Shown: positions 1-8,749 of the stretch, one piece after another | Layout of the letters: each line of letters opens with the position of its first letter | Position numbering within the stretch: position 1 is the first letter of the stretch | Origin: Gammaproteobacteria bacterium | GTDB lineage: Bacteria; Pseudomonadota; Gammaproteobacteria; UBA6429; Thiohalophilaceae | Assembly (NCBI GenBank): GCA_029881995.1 | Contig: JAOULO010000005.1 | Span: 41,681-105,680 of the forward strand | Direction of reading: 5' to 3' | Length of the DNA: 64,000 bases | Translations under genes and position numbers: made by a program | The notes under the pieces: generated by a model | Databases searched by the model: none | Seen by the model: only the letters and a program-made list of their open reading frames with translations | What the model was told of the DNA's origin: nothing

Positions 1-75
1 GGGTCAGATTGAACCTCCCCCGGTTTAACGGACACTTTTAATCGGTAGCAAGCGCTACCCAAAAGGAGTGTCTCA

Positions 76-198
76 ATGAGCAGAACAGGTAAACGTAAGC
101 CATACAAAACGTACACGAAAGAGTTTAAACTGGAAGCCCTGAAACTGATGACAACATCAGATAAACCGGCCAGTGAAATAAATAATCAAGTGAAATAA
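76..198 (+). pseudogene. Truncated IS3-type transposase orfA remnant
   Basis: A 40-codon reading frame starts MSRTGKRKPYKTYTKEFK and continues with LEALKLM. This resembles the N-terminal helix-turn-helix region of IS3/IS911-family OrfA proteins (typically about 100 residues). It has a good ribosome site (AAGGAG, 10 bases upstream) but stops right after a 17-bp tandem duplication, so the rest of OrfA and all of OrfB are missing. The left-end sequence before it (1-75) may belong to the same element. The family assignment rests on the short lysine-rich N-terminus only. It is almost certainly non-functional. Confidence 0.6.
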
Positions 199-205
199 AT
201 AATCA
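172..205 (+). repeat. 17-bp perfect tandem duplication
   Basis: The sequence AGTGAAATAAATAATCA occurs twice back to back (172-188 and 189-205). The duplication creates the in-frame stop of the transposase remnant. It is followed by CAGGGACAGACCACG-like sequence that may be the outer end of a decayed element. Confidence 0.85.
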
Positions 206-285
206 GGGACAGACCACGAATAATCTCCCCTCTCCTATTAATTTAATCAAGACAGCCAATTCGCTTCGGGTTTAGTGCCGACTTT

Positions 286-426
286 GATGGCGCGTGTTTG
301 GGTTTTGGTTTTTTAAAATATAGATAGGTGGCCGCAGGGATGCGGCCGCATTGGCAGAGGGGCTGGGATGCCCCTTCTGCCAATGCTCAACAAAAAACCA
401 AAACCCAAGCACACGTCTGCGCCATC
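286..426. repeat. Nested inverted-repeat element (MITE-like)
   Basis: The outer arms pair GATGGCGC...GTGTTTGGGTTTTGG on the left (286-314) with CCAAAACCCAAGCACACG...GCGCCATC on the right (392-426), apart from a few bases missing from the left arm. Inside lie a GGCCGCA/TGCGGCC hairpin (330-346) and a long hairpin at 349-385 (CATTGGCAGAGGGGC paired with GCCCCTTCTGCCAATG, one bulge). No coding capacity is visible. The nested structure suggests a non-autonomous mobile palindrome; the family is not recognised. Confidence 0.6.
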
Positions 427-565
427 TCAGGAGGAGGACTTTTTGGATACTTTTTTGTCCTTAAAAAAGTATCTCGACCATCCGTTCGAGAACGGATTTA
501 GATCATCATCGCGATAGCGATTCAAACTAAAAAGATAATGCCAAGAACCCATCTGATCACCCCAC

Positions 566-598
566 CCTGGCAGAGGGCCAGGACGACCCTTCTGCGGA
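566..598. repeat. Partial second copy of the GGCAGAGGG hairpin
   Basis: CCTGGCAGAGGG (566-577) and CCCTTCTGCGG (587-597) form an imperfect hairpin whose sequence closely follows the inner hairpin at 349-385. This implies a repeated motif rather than a chance stem. It lies about 65 bp past the stop codon of the convergent chemoreceptor gene. Confidence 0.45.
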
Positions 599-662
599 AA
601 GGTAAAAGATTAATTTAACAACAGTCCGGGCTTTAACTTTCCTACCCTTTTTAAATCTTCTC

Positions 663-2573
663 TTAAATTTTAAATTGTCTGACAAGCCCCTGAAGCTGCA
701 ATGCAAGCTCTGCCAGTGCCTGACTGGAAGTTGCCGTCTGTTCGGCACCATGGGTCACATCTTCAGCCATCGTATTGATATTAACAACGTTCCGGTTTAT
801 CTCTTCTGCCACGGCACTCTGTTCCTCGGCTGCACTGGCGATCTGGGTATTCATGTCACTGATATTGGCAACAGCGGCAGTGATTTTTTCCAGTGAACTA
901 CCTGCCTCTGCTGCCTGCTCTACGCTTGCCTGAGCGGCTTCATTTCCTTTTGCCATGGCTTCTACCGCATTGCTTGCGCCGCTTTGCAGTTGATCGATCA
1001 TGGTCTCAATTTCCTGGGTGGACTGCTGAGTACGAGATGCCAGGGTACGAACTTCGTCAGCTACAACCGCAAAACCTCGACCCTGTTCACCGGCTCTTGC
1101 TGCTTCAATGGCCGCATTCAGGGCCAGCAGGTTAGTCTGTTCGGCAATTTCCTTAATAACATCCAGTACACTACCGATATTTTCAGACTGAGATTTAAGC
1201 AGCTTGATCACTTCACCCGCTGAGCCAACTTCACTTGCCAAAGAATTAATTGTTTCAATGGTTACCATGACAACCCGTTTACCATTTTCTGATTCAGTAT
1301 CGGCATTACTTGCTGACTGTGAGGCTTCCGTTGCGTGTTTGGCAACCTCCTGTACCGTGGCTGTCATTTCATTCATGGCGCTGGCAACCTGATCGATCTC
1401 ATGTCGTTGTTTATTTACTCCAGTATTTGTAATACTGGTAATATTTGACATCTCTTCCGATGCAGCTGCCACCTCTTCAGTATGTCTAGCTACATCTGTA
1501 ACCAGACCATGAACCTTTTCTGCAAACTTGTTAAAGGAGCGGGCCAGCATGGATATTTCATTTTTACCCTGTTCGGTTAACCGAAGCGTCAAATCACCTT
1601 CACCTTCCGCAATATCTTCCATGGCTGAAGCTGCCTGGTTTAAAGGTTTGGTGATGCCCCGGGTAATAAAAGCCGCGATAAGCAGGCCGATGATGATGGC
1701 ACCTAGTCCCACCATAAGCGCAATATTTCTGGCACTGGCCAACGCAGCAAGATACTCCGTTCGATCCATGACAATTTCCAGCACGCCTATTGGGTTTCCG
1801 GAAAAATCATTTATCGACCGACCATAAACTGTAACAGGGGTATCATGTAAACTGGCATAACGAATCACAGTTTCACCTGCCACTCCATCCTGCAGGTCCT
1901 GTGCCGTTAACATATCTGTGTCCTTGATAGTCGAAGCGAACTTCTTAAACACACCCTCTCTAACAAGATGCAGGCCAATATCAACATTATAATTTTTCTT
2001 AAACGCATCAAAAAACTGCTGTCCAAATGACATACCAAATTCCACTGAGCCAACATGCTCTCCTTCATGAAAAACGGGTACCATGCCACGCACACCGAGG
2101 CCGGCTACACCAATCTCTACACCACGCACTGGAGTTTTTTCCGTATTGGTCTTTACTACCGTTTTGCGGAACGAAGACAGATCGTCTCCAAACTTTTGGG
2201 TTTTGTGGATTCTTGAATATGATATTGCGGGTGGTGTATGAAACTGAAACTGCCTTACACCATACTGCTCTTTCATTACCTTGAATGACGATACCAGAAT
2301 GGCATTAAGTCCCTCACGATTATCTTTAGCAAAGGCAGTATGCACCTCGGGAATATTGGCTACCAGGGCACTCATGGCCTCAGCCATACGACCTTCCTGA
2401 GAAACTTGCGCCAGGGCGTTCTCATACAGACCATTCAACTCACGCTGCTCCGCGCTATTGATAATGGATTCAATTTTGTTGAGTGTAATCGGTGTGATGA
2501 GTGCAATGGTCAGTAACAGAACCAGTGTGAACCCCAAAGTGATTTGATAACCAATCCTGATATTCTGAAACAT
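663..2573 (-). CDS. Methyl-accepting chemotaxis protein, dCache-type sensor
   Basis: Transmembrane chemoreceptor of 636 residues that passes periplasmic ligand signals to CheA/CheW. Membrane segment 1 is at about 12-32, a periplasmic sensor at about 33-283 and membrane segment 2 at about 284-304, followed by HAMP and the cytoplasmic four-helix signalling domain. The conserved hairpin tip ([20 protein letters not shown]) lies near residues 465-510. The sensor carries [13 protein letters not shown] and GVRGMVPVF segments resembling the double-Cache (dCACHE_3-like) class; the ligand is unknown. The C-terminus ends LVRQFKI and lacks an NWETF-type CheR/CheB tether. A sigma-28-type promoter precedes it, consistent with late flagellar expression. 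Confidence 0.93.
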   Translation of the reverse strand: MFQNIRIGYQITLGFTLVLLLTIALITPITLNKIESIINSAEQRELNGLYENALAQVSQEGRMAEAMSALVANIPEVHTAFAKDNREGLNAILVSSFKVMKEQYGVRQFQFHTPPAISYSRIHKTQKFGDDLSSFRKTVVKTNTEKTPVRGVEIGVAGLGVRGMVPVFHEGEHVGSVEFGMSFGQQFFDAFKKNYNVDIGLHLVREGVFKKFASTIKDTDMLTAQDLQDGVAGETVIRYASLHDTPVTVYGRSINDFSGNPIGVLEIVMDRTEYLAALASARNIALMVGLGAIIIGLLIAAFITRGITKPLNQAASAMEDIAEGEGDLTLRLTEQGKNEISMLARSFNKFAEKVHGLVTDVARHTEEVAAASEEMSNITSITNTGVNKQRHEIDQVASAMNEMTATVQEVAKHATEASQSASNADTESENGKRVVMVTIETINSLASEVGSAGEVIKLLKSQSENIGSVLDVIKEIAEQTNLLALNAAIEAARAGEQGRGFAVVADEVRTLASRTQQSTQEIETMIDQLQSGASNAVEAMAKGNEAAQASVEQAAEAGSSLEKITAAVANISDMNTQIASAAEEQSAVAEEINRNVVNINTMAEDVTHGAEQTATSSQALAELALQLQGLVRQFKI

Positions 2574-2674
2574 GCCTTGTATCTAGCCTCGTAATTTTGA
2601 GATAACTTCCATGACAACGAGGTATAAAGGAATGTCCTGACCCCGAGCCAACTGATATCTATATCAGCAGACCC

Positions 2675-2701
2675 TTATCGTTCAAACTTTAAAAGACTTT
2701 A
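2675..2701 (-). promoter_or_regulatory. Sigma-28 (FliA) promoter for the first chemoreceptor
   Basis: On the minus strand TAAA (2701-2698) is separated by exactly 15 bases from AACGATAA (2682-2675); the FliA consensus is TAAA-N15-GCCGATAA. The predicted start is near 2668. It lies beside a 7-bp inverted repeat (CTGATAT/ATATCAG, 2652-2667) that could act as an operator or a 5' hairpin. Confidence 0.65.
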
Positions 2702-2847
2702 TTTTTTTGTGACATTATATTGAAAATATTTTTATTGTTTTTCAATAAGTTACTGAACAGCACTTCAAACAATGCAAAAATATGTAAATTCTTCTGTTTT
2801 TTAGGGGAAAATCAGCTGAGAACTGACCAAATCACCCGCCATCCAGT

Positions 2848-3903
2848 CTATTTCATAAGATCAACATGGACTCCCTGCTTCTCCAGGCGATCTGCCCGAT
2901 CTGAAATAAACCGCTGAAAACTCGGCTGTCCTCGGTAGGCCCCAGTCGCCACATAATCCATCACCGACTGTAAATGGAAAGATTTTAAATAAGCCTCGGT
3001 TCGAATCACCTCTTTACCTCGCGGATCAAAAAACACCATACTTGGGGCATACTGAACCTTCAGGTCTTTGGCCCATTTTCTTGCCGTAGTCCGTCTACCA
3101 TCAAAGACCACCAGTTTTTCATCTGACCACATATCCAGCCGAATGACATTGAAGCCATCCAGTTGTAACAGGGTGTCTTCACGTTTGAAGATATCCTTAT
3201 GCAACTCATCACACTCCTTACACTGATGTTGTTCGAACAGAACCAGAATGGGTTTATCGTTTTTATCGGTCAGATTTACAAGGTTATAGGGTGGTTTTTC
3301 CAGAAAGGGTTGAGAATGCAGTTTGCCACTGGCCTTAATGGGATTACGTTGCTGGTAAAATTCCCGAAAGGCAATCTTCTTTTCCTGGTGCAGGCGAACA
3401 TAGTCCAGGGCGGCATCAAACTTATCCGGTGCGTAGTAGCCATTAACCCGCAGTGCGATATTGCCCTTTTCATCCAGGAACAACATGGTGGGTGTAAACA
3501 TGACCTTCATGCGAGCAGCGAAGAGCTTTTCACGGGCACCGGTACCATCAACCCAGGTGATATCGCGATCGCCCCACATATTGATGGCGATAACATCAAA
3601 GTGCTGGCGGGTCTTTTTGGCAATGCGGCGCTGGCCAAAATTATCACGCAGCAACTTGGAACAATAAGGGCAACCATCCTGATAAAAGTAAAGAATAAGC
3701 CTTTTTTCCTTAGCGGCGGCTTCCTCGATATCGTCCTTGAAGTCCATGAAGGAGGATTTAAACCAGCTGGGCTGTTCGTGATAGCCTGGATTGACCATGC
3801 CCTCACCCAGCTGCCCTTCCGCAGAGGCGGCAATAACACCCTGACAAACCTGGAGCAATAACAGACTGATTGATATTTGCTGAATAATTGTATGGTGCCG
3901 CAT
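2848..3903 (-). CDS. Exported protein with two thioredoxin folds
   Basis: Predicted periplasmic thiol-disulfide protein of 351 residues. An N-terminal signal segment (about 1-26) is followed by two thioredoxin-like domains. The first has CPYC at 78-81 and a cis-Pro motif FTPT at 136-139; the second has CKEC at 228-231 and YAPSMVFFDP as its cis-Pro region. Tandem Thioredoxin_7/SoxW-like proteins occur in several gammaproteobacteria, including sulfur oxidisers. Either reductase/chaperone-like maturation or thiol supply to a periplasmic enzyme is possible. It has no operon partner; the chemoreceptor lies downstream after a 274-bp gap. Confidence 0.8.
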   Translation of the reverse strand: MRHHTIIQQISISLLLLQVCQGVIAASAEGQLGEGMVNPGYHEQPSWFKSSFMDFKDDIEEAAAKEKRLILYFYQDGCPYCSKLLRDNFGQRRIAKKTRQHFDVIAINMWGDRDITWVDGTGAREKLFAARMKVMFTPTMLFLDEKGNIALRVNGYYAPDKFDAALDYVRLHQEKKIAFREFYQQRNPIKASGKLHSQPFLEKPPYNLVNLTDKNDKPILVLFEQHQCKECDELHKDIFKREDTLLQLDGFNVIRLDMWSDEKLVVFDGRRTTARKWAKDLKVQYAPSMVFFDPRGKEVIRTEAYLKSFHLQSVMDYVATGAYRGQPSFQRFISDRADRLEKQGVHVDLMK

Positions 3904-4121
3904 TTGCCTCTCTCCACCTTTTCCATCTGCTTACTATTTAGTCTAACGTTATTACAGGAATTTCGGCCTGTTCTTCCTGGCCTGTAACGTCATTTAACAC
4001 GATACCCCGAATTCCAGAGTGACAATTAATTGACTATATGCCATGACTCCAGTCAGATGCAAATGCAAGCGTTTGATTTTGTGTGACAAATTTTTAACAC
4101 TTTTAATCTACCCCGTGTGGC

Positions 4122-5138
4122 ATGGAATTCGCATATTTTGGACATCGATTAACGACGGAATTGATTAAGCAAAGTATGGCAACACCTATTAATAACACCA
4201 AGGAATCTCTTGCCACGACGGACGAGGCTGCTCAGGATATCAATGCCATTGAGATGCAGCGCACGCTAAAACTGGCGGGCCTGCTGCAAACCTCTCTGGA
4301 AATCCCGAATGTGCTGGAATACTTTTTGTCCGCAGCCAAGGAGATTATTAGCTTTGATGGGGTGCATTTTGAGTACCAGCCGCTCGAGATTGACCTGAAA
4401 TTTGGTAATCAATCTCGGCATCGCTGCTTTTATCGCCTGCGCCTGTGTGAAGAATTACTTGGGGTGATCAATTTTTCCCGTAAATCGCCGTTTTCTGAAG
4501 AAGAACTGGCCACCACGGAAACCCTGTTATGCCAGCTGATCTATCCACTGCGTAATGCCATTCTGTACCAGAAGGCAGTGAAAGCGGCCCATATGGACCC
4601 ATTAACAGGTGCAAACAACCGGGCCGCGCTGGACAAGACCCTACAACGTGAAATTGAACTGGCCCACCGTCATCGTCTGCCCCTGTCCGTTGTGATCCTG
4701 GATCTGGATCGGTTTAAGGATATTAATGACAATTTTGGCCACTCAGCAGGTGATTACATCCTCAAGACAATGGTGACCTGTATTGATGAAACAGTCCGTG
4801 GCAGTGACATCCTGTTTCGCTATGGTGGTGAAGAGTTTGTCCTGATTCTGTCAGGCACCGATACCGAAGGGGCCAAACGCATTGCCGAGCGTCTGCGTTG
4901 TGCTATTGAGGCCTACCCTTTCCTCTATGATCGGCAAGAGATTGCCGTGACTGCAAGTTTTGGTGTGGCAAGTCTTAAAAGCCGGGACGATATCAAACGC
5001 CTGTTCGATAAGGCCGATTCTGCCCTTTACGAGGCCAAGGATGCTGGCCGAAATCAGGTCCGTTTCTATTCGGATCCGAAATTTTCGGCTGTCAGTAGCA
5101 GCGATCCCACCACTCCCTTTTTGCCCGAATCCGGCTAA
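4122..5138 (+). CDS. GGDEF diguanylate cyclase with GAF-like N-terminus
   Basis: Predicted to make cyclic di-GMP from two GTP. Residues about 35-155 look like a GAF-type sensor and 160-325 form a complete GGDEF domain. The catalytic loop is GGEEF (235-239), and an inhibitory-site RxxD (RGSD, 226-229) sits five residues before it, so product inhibition is expected. No membrane segment is seen, so the protein is cytoplasmic. The start is uncertain: the ATG at 4122 lacks a clear ribosome site, and an in-frame ATG at 4179 (MATPINN) is an alternative. It is followed by a small AAA-related gene on the same strand. Confidence 0.9.
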   Translation: MEFAYFGHRLTTELIKQSMATPINNTKESLATTDEAAQDINAIEMQRTLKLAGLLQTSLEIPNVLEYFLSAAKEIISFDGVHFEYQPLEIDLKFGNQSRHRCFYRLRLCEELLGVINFSRKSPFSEEELATTETLLCQLIYPLRNAILYQKAVKAAHMDPLTGANNRAALDKTLQREIELAHRHRLPLSVVILDLDRFKDINDNFGHSAGDYILKTMVTCIDETVRGSDILFRYGGEEFVLILSGTDTEGAKRIAERLRCAIEAYPFLYDRQEIAVTASFGVASLKSRDDIKRLFDKADSALYEAKDAGRNQVRFYSDPKFSAVSSSDPTTPFLPESG

Positions 5139-5231
5139 GCCAGAAAAAGTCAGAATCCCAGTCTGAATCTTCTGGACGTTTTGTATCCAGAATCGTTACA
5201 ATCCAGAGACGCGAAAAAGGAAAGCGGTGCC

Positions 5232-5660
5232 ATGGACTATCTGGATCAACTGGACAAAATGTTTGATGCCTCATACCGTCTCGTGACCATCGAGACTGAT
5301 GATACCCATCGTGTCGAAGATCTTATTGGCCAGCTCAGTCGCTTCAGTAACAAGGCCTATTACCACTCGCTGCCTGGCAAGGGCATGTACCGCTTCGGTG
5401 CCTCCCATATTGAAATCCCCCGTACCACCACACCAGCAGAAATCCTCGCCCATATTGCAATCAGTCGTCACTTTGGGGTTTATGTACTGCAGGATTTTCA
5501 AGCTGCATTTGAAGATCAACACATCGTGCAAGATCTTAAAGAGATCATCCAAACAGGGAATGACAAGGTTGTTGTACTCTTAAGCGAACACATTGAGTTG
5601 CCGGAAGCGCTTAAACCCTTCGCGCTTCGTTCCAAACATCAATTGCGAGACTCGGCCTGA
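5232..5660 (+). CDS. Small Ycf46-type AAA N-terminal-like protein
   Basis: A 142-residue soluble protein starting MDYLDQLDKMFDASYRLVTI. Its opening and following segment (ETDDTHRVEDLIGQLS, then YYHSLPGKGMYRF) resemble the degenerate N-terminal domain of Ycf46-like AAA ATPases. There is no Walker A/B-bearing catalytic module downstream, so it would be a stand-alone domain. The ATG at 5232 was chosen over 5181 because AAAAAGGAAAG precedes it. It lies 93 bp after the diguanylate cyclase and converges with the glycosylase gene. Function unknown; the family link is by eye only. Confidence 0.6.
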   Translation: MDYLDQLDKMFDASYRLVTIETDDTHRVEDLIGQLSRFSNKAYYHSLPGKGMYRFGASHIEIPRTTTPAEILAHIAISRHFGVYVLQDFQAAFEDQHIVQDLKEIIQTGNDKVVVLLSEHIELPEALKPFALRSKHQLRDSA

Positions 5661-5664
5661 GTTC

Positions 5665-6315
5665 TTATCCTTCCGCACCAGGACACATTCCTGACAAACA
5701 ACACTCTCCACAAACCGGTTTTGTTTTACAGTAGTCCTTGGCATGAATCACGATCAGGGCATGGTACTCATTAAAGAGCTGTACCCGATTCTCGCTAGCT
5801 TTAAGTCCGGTTTCAAACAGGCTTCTGAGTTCTTCGTAGTGTTCTTCACCCTGAATGAGTTGCAAGCGTTTAAACAGACGTCGAGTATAGGCATCAATGA
5901 CAAACACCGGACGATCAAAGGCATATAACAGGATATCATCCGCGGTCTCAGGCCCCACTCCGTTGACGGACAAAAGTCCGCTACGTAACTCATCCGTTGG
6001 CCACTCACATAAAGAGTCATAGGCTCCATTAGACAGATACCAGTGACAGAAATTTTTCAGGCGTTTTGCCTTGATATTGAAATAGCCGGACGGCTTTAGC
6101 CAGCGAGCAAGAGTCTTGGGGTGGGCGGCCAGTATGGCTTCTGCTGAAAGGGCATTGGCTTCAATTAGATTTGCGATAGCCCGCTCCACATTGGTCCAGG
6201 CAGTATTCTGGGTCAGTACCGCACCAACCATGATCTCAAAGGGGGTTTCACCAGGCCACCAGTCCTGCGACCCATAGTGCTGATAGAGATGTTTATATAT
6301 TCTTTTGAGTGACAC
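5665..6315 (-). CDS. EndoIII-like HhH-GPD DNA glycosylase with Fe-S cluster
   Basis: A 216-residue base-excision repair glycosylase. The helix-hairpin-helix is VNGVGPETADDILL (about 117-130) and the catalytic aspartate is D141 in FVIDAYTRR. At the place where E. coli Nth has its catalytic lysine (GxKTA) this protein has Glu123 (GPETAD), so it is likely a monofunctional glycosylase without efficient lyase activity. C-terminal cysteines C196, C202, C205 and C211 fit a [4Fe-4S] site. The start overlaps the preceding hydrolase gene by 23 bp, indicating translational coupling. Substrate (oxidised or alkylated base) unknown. Confidence 0.85.
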   Translation of the reverse strand: MSLKRIYKHLYQHYGSQDWWPGETPFEIMVGAVLTQNTAWTNVERAIANLIEANALSAEAILAAHPKTLARWLKPSGYFNIKAKRLKNFCHWYLSNGAYDSLCEWPTDELRSGLLSVNGVGPETADDILLYAFDRPVFVIDAYTRRLFKRLQLIQGEEHYEELRSLFETGLKASENRVQLFNEYHALIVIHAKDYCKTKPVCGECCLSGMCPGAEG

Positions 6316-7132
6316 CTTTGTCTGATACTTTGCGTCTTTGTTTCAAACGGGGTTTTATCCAGTCCGTAATGTCTTTGATGACCTTGTCTTCAAGCCCCAA
6401 AAAACCATGCGGAGTCAGGGCCTGACAGGGCCTGGAGGCTTCACTTTGACCACCCTGGACACTGATCAATTGAATGTCTTTGACTTTTGACAGTTTTGCC
6501 ATGGTAGCGCTGACTCCAGCATAAGGACAGACATGGCAGGCATCATCACGGTTATGCACAAACAGGGTGGGTACCTTTATTTTTGCCAGTTCCACTTGCT
6601 GTACTGAATCACGCCTGGATTTCACCACCACTGTTGCGGTCATGACAATCCCGTCAGGTCCATTGGCACCATGTAATCGTGCCGCAGCATTGGCCACTGA
6701 TAGCGTACCTCGGCTAGTACCGACTAACCAGACAGGCTTTTTATATTCTTTGCGCAGGTATTTGATCAGAGACTCGATATCACTGGCATGTTCCGCTGTT
6801 AGCCTGAAACCATACAAGTTATCTCTGTCATCGGGTTTATCCACAATGGCGATATTAAATCCCTGGCTGGCGAAGGCATCACGACTTCTCACCAGGAAGT
6901 TATTCTTGAGTTTACGAATACCATTTTGATTGAGCTTGAGCTTACCGTGGCCACCGGCAAAAAAGACCAGAGTTGCCTTAGCTGCATCCTTTTCGATCAT
7001 CCAGAAGGGCAGCTCGGAACTACGTTGGCTTGTGATCTCGTGGTAGTACTCATCATCGGCATAAAGCGATGAAGAAAATACCATTCCTATTACAGGCAAA
7101 ATGAATATCAGTACTTTTCTGATACACACCAT
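6293..7132 (-). CDS. Secreted alpha/beta-hydrolase
   Basis: A 279-residue protein with a signal peptide (MVCIRKVLIFILPVIGMVFS..., cleavage probably after LYA). It has a hydrolase nucleophile motif GTSRGT (Ser144 counted from the upstream ATG), an oxyanion-like FFAGGHG strand and a late His in TPHGF; Asp in HNRDDACHVC may complete the triad. The CHVC pair may form a disulfide in the periplasm. The ATG at 7132 was chosen because GGAG lies six bases before it and just past the rluB stop; an ATG at 7144 is possible. Substrate unknown. Confidence 0.75.
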   Translation of the reverse strand: MVCIRKVLIFILPVIGMVFSSSLYADDEYYHEITSQRSSELPFWMIEKDAAKATLVFFAGGHGKLKLNQNGIRKLKNNFLVRSRDAFASQGFNIAIVDKPDDRDNLYGFRLTAEHASDIESLIKYLRKEYKKPVWLVGTSRGTLSVANAAARLHGANGPDGIVMTATVVVKSRRDSVQQVELAKIKVPTLFVHNRDDACHVCPYAGVSATMAKLSKVKDIQLISVQGGQSEASRPCQALTPHGFLGLEDKVIKDITDWIKPRLKQRRKVSDKGVTQKNI

Positions 7133-7134
7133 TT

Positions 7135-7968
7135 TTATCTCCATTTATTTCCTTTGCTGGCTCTACCCTGTCCCTTGATTGTTTGCGATTTGTGTTGATA
7201 AATTTCATCGGGTTTTAATTGAAGGCCTACCAGTTTGGCCAGTCCCTGAATTTGTTTCATGGGGAGATCCCGCCAGTCACCCTGCTTCAAACTTCGGGCC
7301 AGGCTAATCGTTCCGTAGCGGACACGACTCAGGCGGCTAACAGTACAACCCACTGCTTCCCAGAGACGCCGGACTTCACGGTTACGTCCTTCACGTAATA
7401 CAACATGATACCAGTGATTGGACCCCTCACCCCCAACATCGACAATATGATCAAAACTGGCAGTTCCATCTTCCAGTTCAACCCCTTTCCTGAGTTGCTT
7501 CAGAGTTTCGGGTTTTACTTCGCCCAAAACCCGCACGGCATATTCACGTTCAACTTCAGACGAGGGATGCATCAGGCGGTTGGCCAGCTCACCATTGGTG
7601 GTAAGAATCAGCAGACCAGAGGTATTGATGTCCAGCCGCCCAACTGTAATCCAGCGGCCGCGCTGAATACTGGGTAGCTTATCAAAAATTGTTTTGCGTC
7701 CCTCAGGGTCATTGCGACTGCATATTTCTCCCACGGGTTTGTGATAGACAATCACACGGGTTTTCTGACTATGTTTGGGGGGATTATAATCTTTGCCATC
7801 GATCAGGATACTGTCCTCTTCAGACACACGAATCCCAAGATTGGCTGTTTTTCCATTGACCGAGATACGGCCCTTTTCAATCCAGCCTTCAATTTCCCGT
7901 CGAGAACCAAAGCCGGCATTGGCCAGAACCTTCTGGAGTTTTTCGCCCTTAATCGGCTGATCAGTCAT
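7135..7968 (-). CDS. rluB: 23S rRNA pseudouridine(2605) synthase
   Basis: A 277-residue RsuA/RluB-family enzyme that isomerises a uridine of 23S rRNA in the peptidyl-transferase region. An S4 RNA-binding domain (about 8-55, LQKVLANAGFGSRR) is followed by the catalytic domain with GRLDINTSGLL, where D113 is the expected catalytic aspartate. A basic tail ends in SKGNKWR. It sits directly after scpB (11-bp gap), a classical neighbourhood. RluB is favoured over RluE/RluF by this context and by length. Confidence 0.93.
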   Translation of the reverse strand: MTDQPIKGEKLQKVLANAGFGSRREIEGWIEKGRISVNGKTANLGIRVSEEDSILIDGKDYNPPKHSQKTRVIVYHKPVGEICSRNDPEGRKTIFDKLPSIQRGRWITVGRLDINTSGLLILTTNGELANRLMHPSSEVEREYAVRVLGEVKPETLKQLRKGVELEDGTASFDHIVDVGGEGSNHWYHVVLREGRNREVRRLWEAVGCTVSRLSRVRYGTISLARSLKQGDWRDLPMKQIQGLAKLVGLQLKPDEIYQHKSQTIKGQGRASKGNKWR

Positions 7969-7979
7969 TCTGCAGGAAT

Positions 7980-8729
7980 TTAGTGTTCGGCAGAGGCCGA
8001 GGCCGAGGCCGCATCAATTTTATCACCCTGTTCACCATCGCTATCAACATCAGAGGACGATGCTGTAGATTCTGATTCATCTTCAGCCATTTCCAAATTG
8101 ATAATGGTTTCGTTTTCATCTGAAGATTCTGTGGTGGAACCTTCTTCAGAGGGTGATTTGTTTTCATCAGGCATGCGTAAATCCAGCTCGGCATTGATCG
8201 CATCAATATCACGGATCTCCTGCAGACTGGGCAGATCGTCCAGGCTGGCGATATTGAAATAATCCAGAAACTCTTTGGTTGTGGCATACAGTGCGGGTTT
8301 ACCCGGTACATCCCGATGCCCCACAACCTTCACCCAGCTCCGCTCATCCAGGGTCTTGATAATAGTGCTACTGACACTCACACCACGTACTGCTTCGATT
8401 TCACCACGGGTTATCGGCTGACGATAGGCAATCAACGACAGGGTTTCGAGCAGGGCCCGAGAATAACGGGCCGGTTTTTCTTCCCAAAGACGAGAGACAT
8501 AATCGGAATAGTCTTTTTTGACCTGATAGCGATAACCACTACTGACCAGTTTCAATTCATAACTGCGTTCTTCACACTCCGCCACCATTTCATCCAAAGC
8601 CGCTTTTAGATCATCACTTTCCGGACGTTGGTTATCCTCAAATACATTTAAAAGTGCCTCCAGCTTCATTGGCGATGATGCGGCCATCAACACGGCTTCG
8701 AGGATTTTCTTGAGTTGTTCTTTTTCCAT
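7980..8729 (-). CDS. scpB: Segregation and condensation protein B
   Basis: A 249-residue kleisin-associated winged-helix protein of the Smc-ScpAB condensin. The recognisable core has LKKILEAVLMAASSPM at the N-terminus and SLIAYRQPITRGEIEAVRGV, followed by a long acidic, serine-rich tail after about residue 185 that many homologues lack. It lies 20 bp after scpA in the same direction; ScpA and ScpB form a stoichiometric complex and are usually cotranscribed. Confidence 0.95.
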   Translation of the reverse strand: MEKEQLKKILEAVLMAASSPMKLEALLNVFEDNQRPESDDLKAALDEMVAECEERSYELKLVSSGYRYQVKKDYSDYVSRLWEEKPARYSRALLETLSLIAYRQPITRGEIEAVRGVSVSSTIIKTLDERSWVKVVGHRDVPGKPALYATTKEFLDYFNIASLDDLPSLQEIRDIDAINAELDLRMPDENKSPSEEGSTTESSDENETIINLEMAEDESESTASSSDVDSDGEQGDKIDAASASASAEH

Positions 8730-8749
8730 GCTTACCTGTTCCGGAATTA

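Larger units (their letters stand above)
199..662. other. Gene-free palindrome-rich interval
   Basis: No convincing gene is seen here. The stretch holds several hairpins: the nested inverted repeat at 286-426, a perfect 11-bp stem at about 446-473 (GATACTTTTTT paired with AAAAAAGTATC), a CCGTTC/GAACGG stem at 481-494, and a partial copy of the repeat motif at 566-598. The interval reads like an accumulation of small palindromic or MITE-like elements beside the transposase remnant. Confidence 0.6.

Noticed and set aside
3199..3861. 220-codon open frame antisense to the tandem thioredoxin gene
   Set aside because: It mirrors the thioredoxin gene on the opposite strand; the product has no recognisable domain and no ribosome site, while the minus-strand frame has clear CxxC domains.
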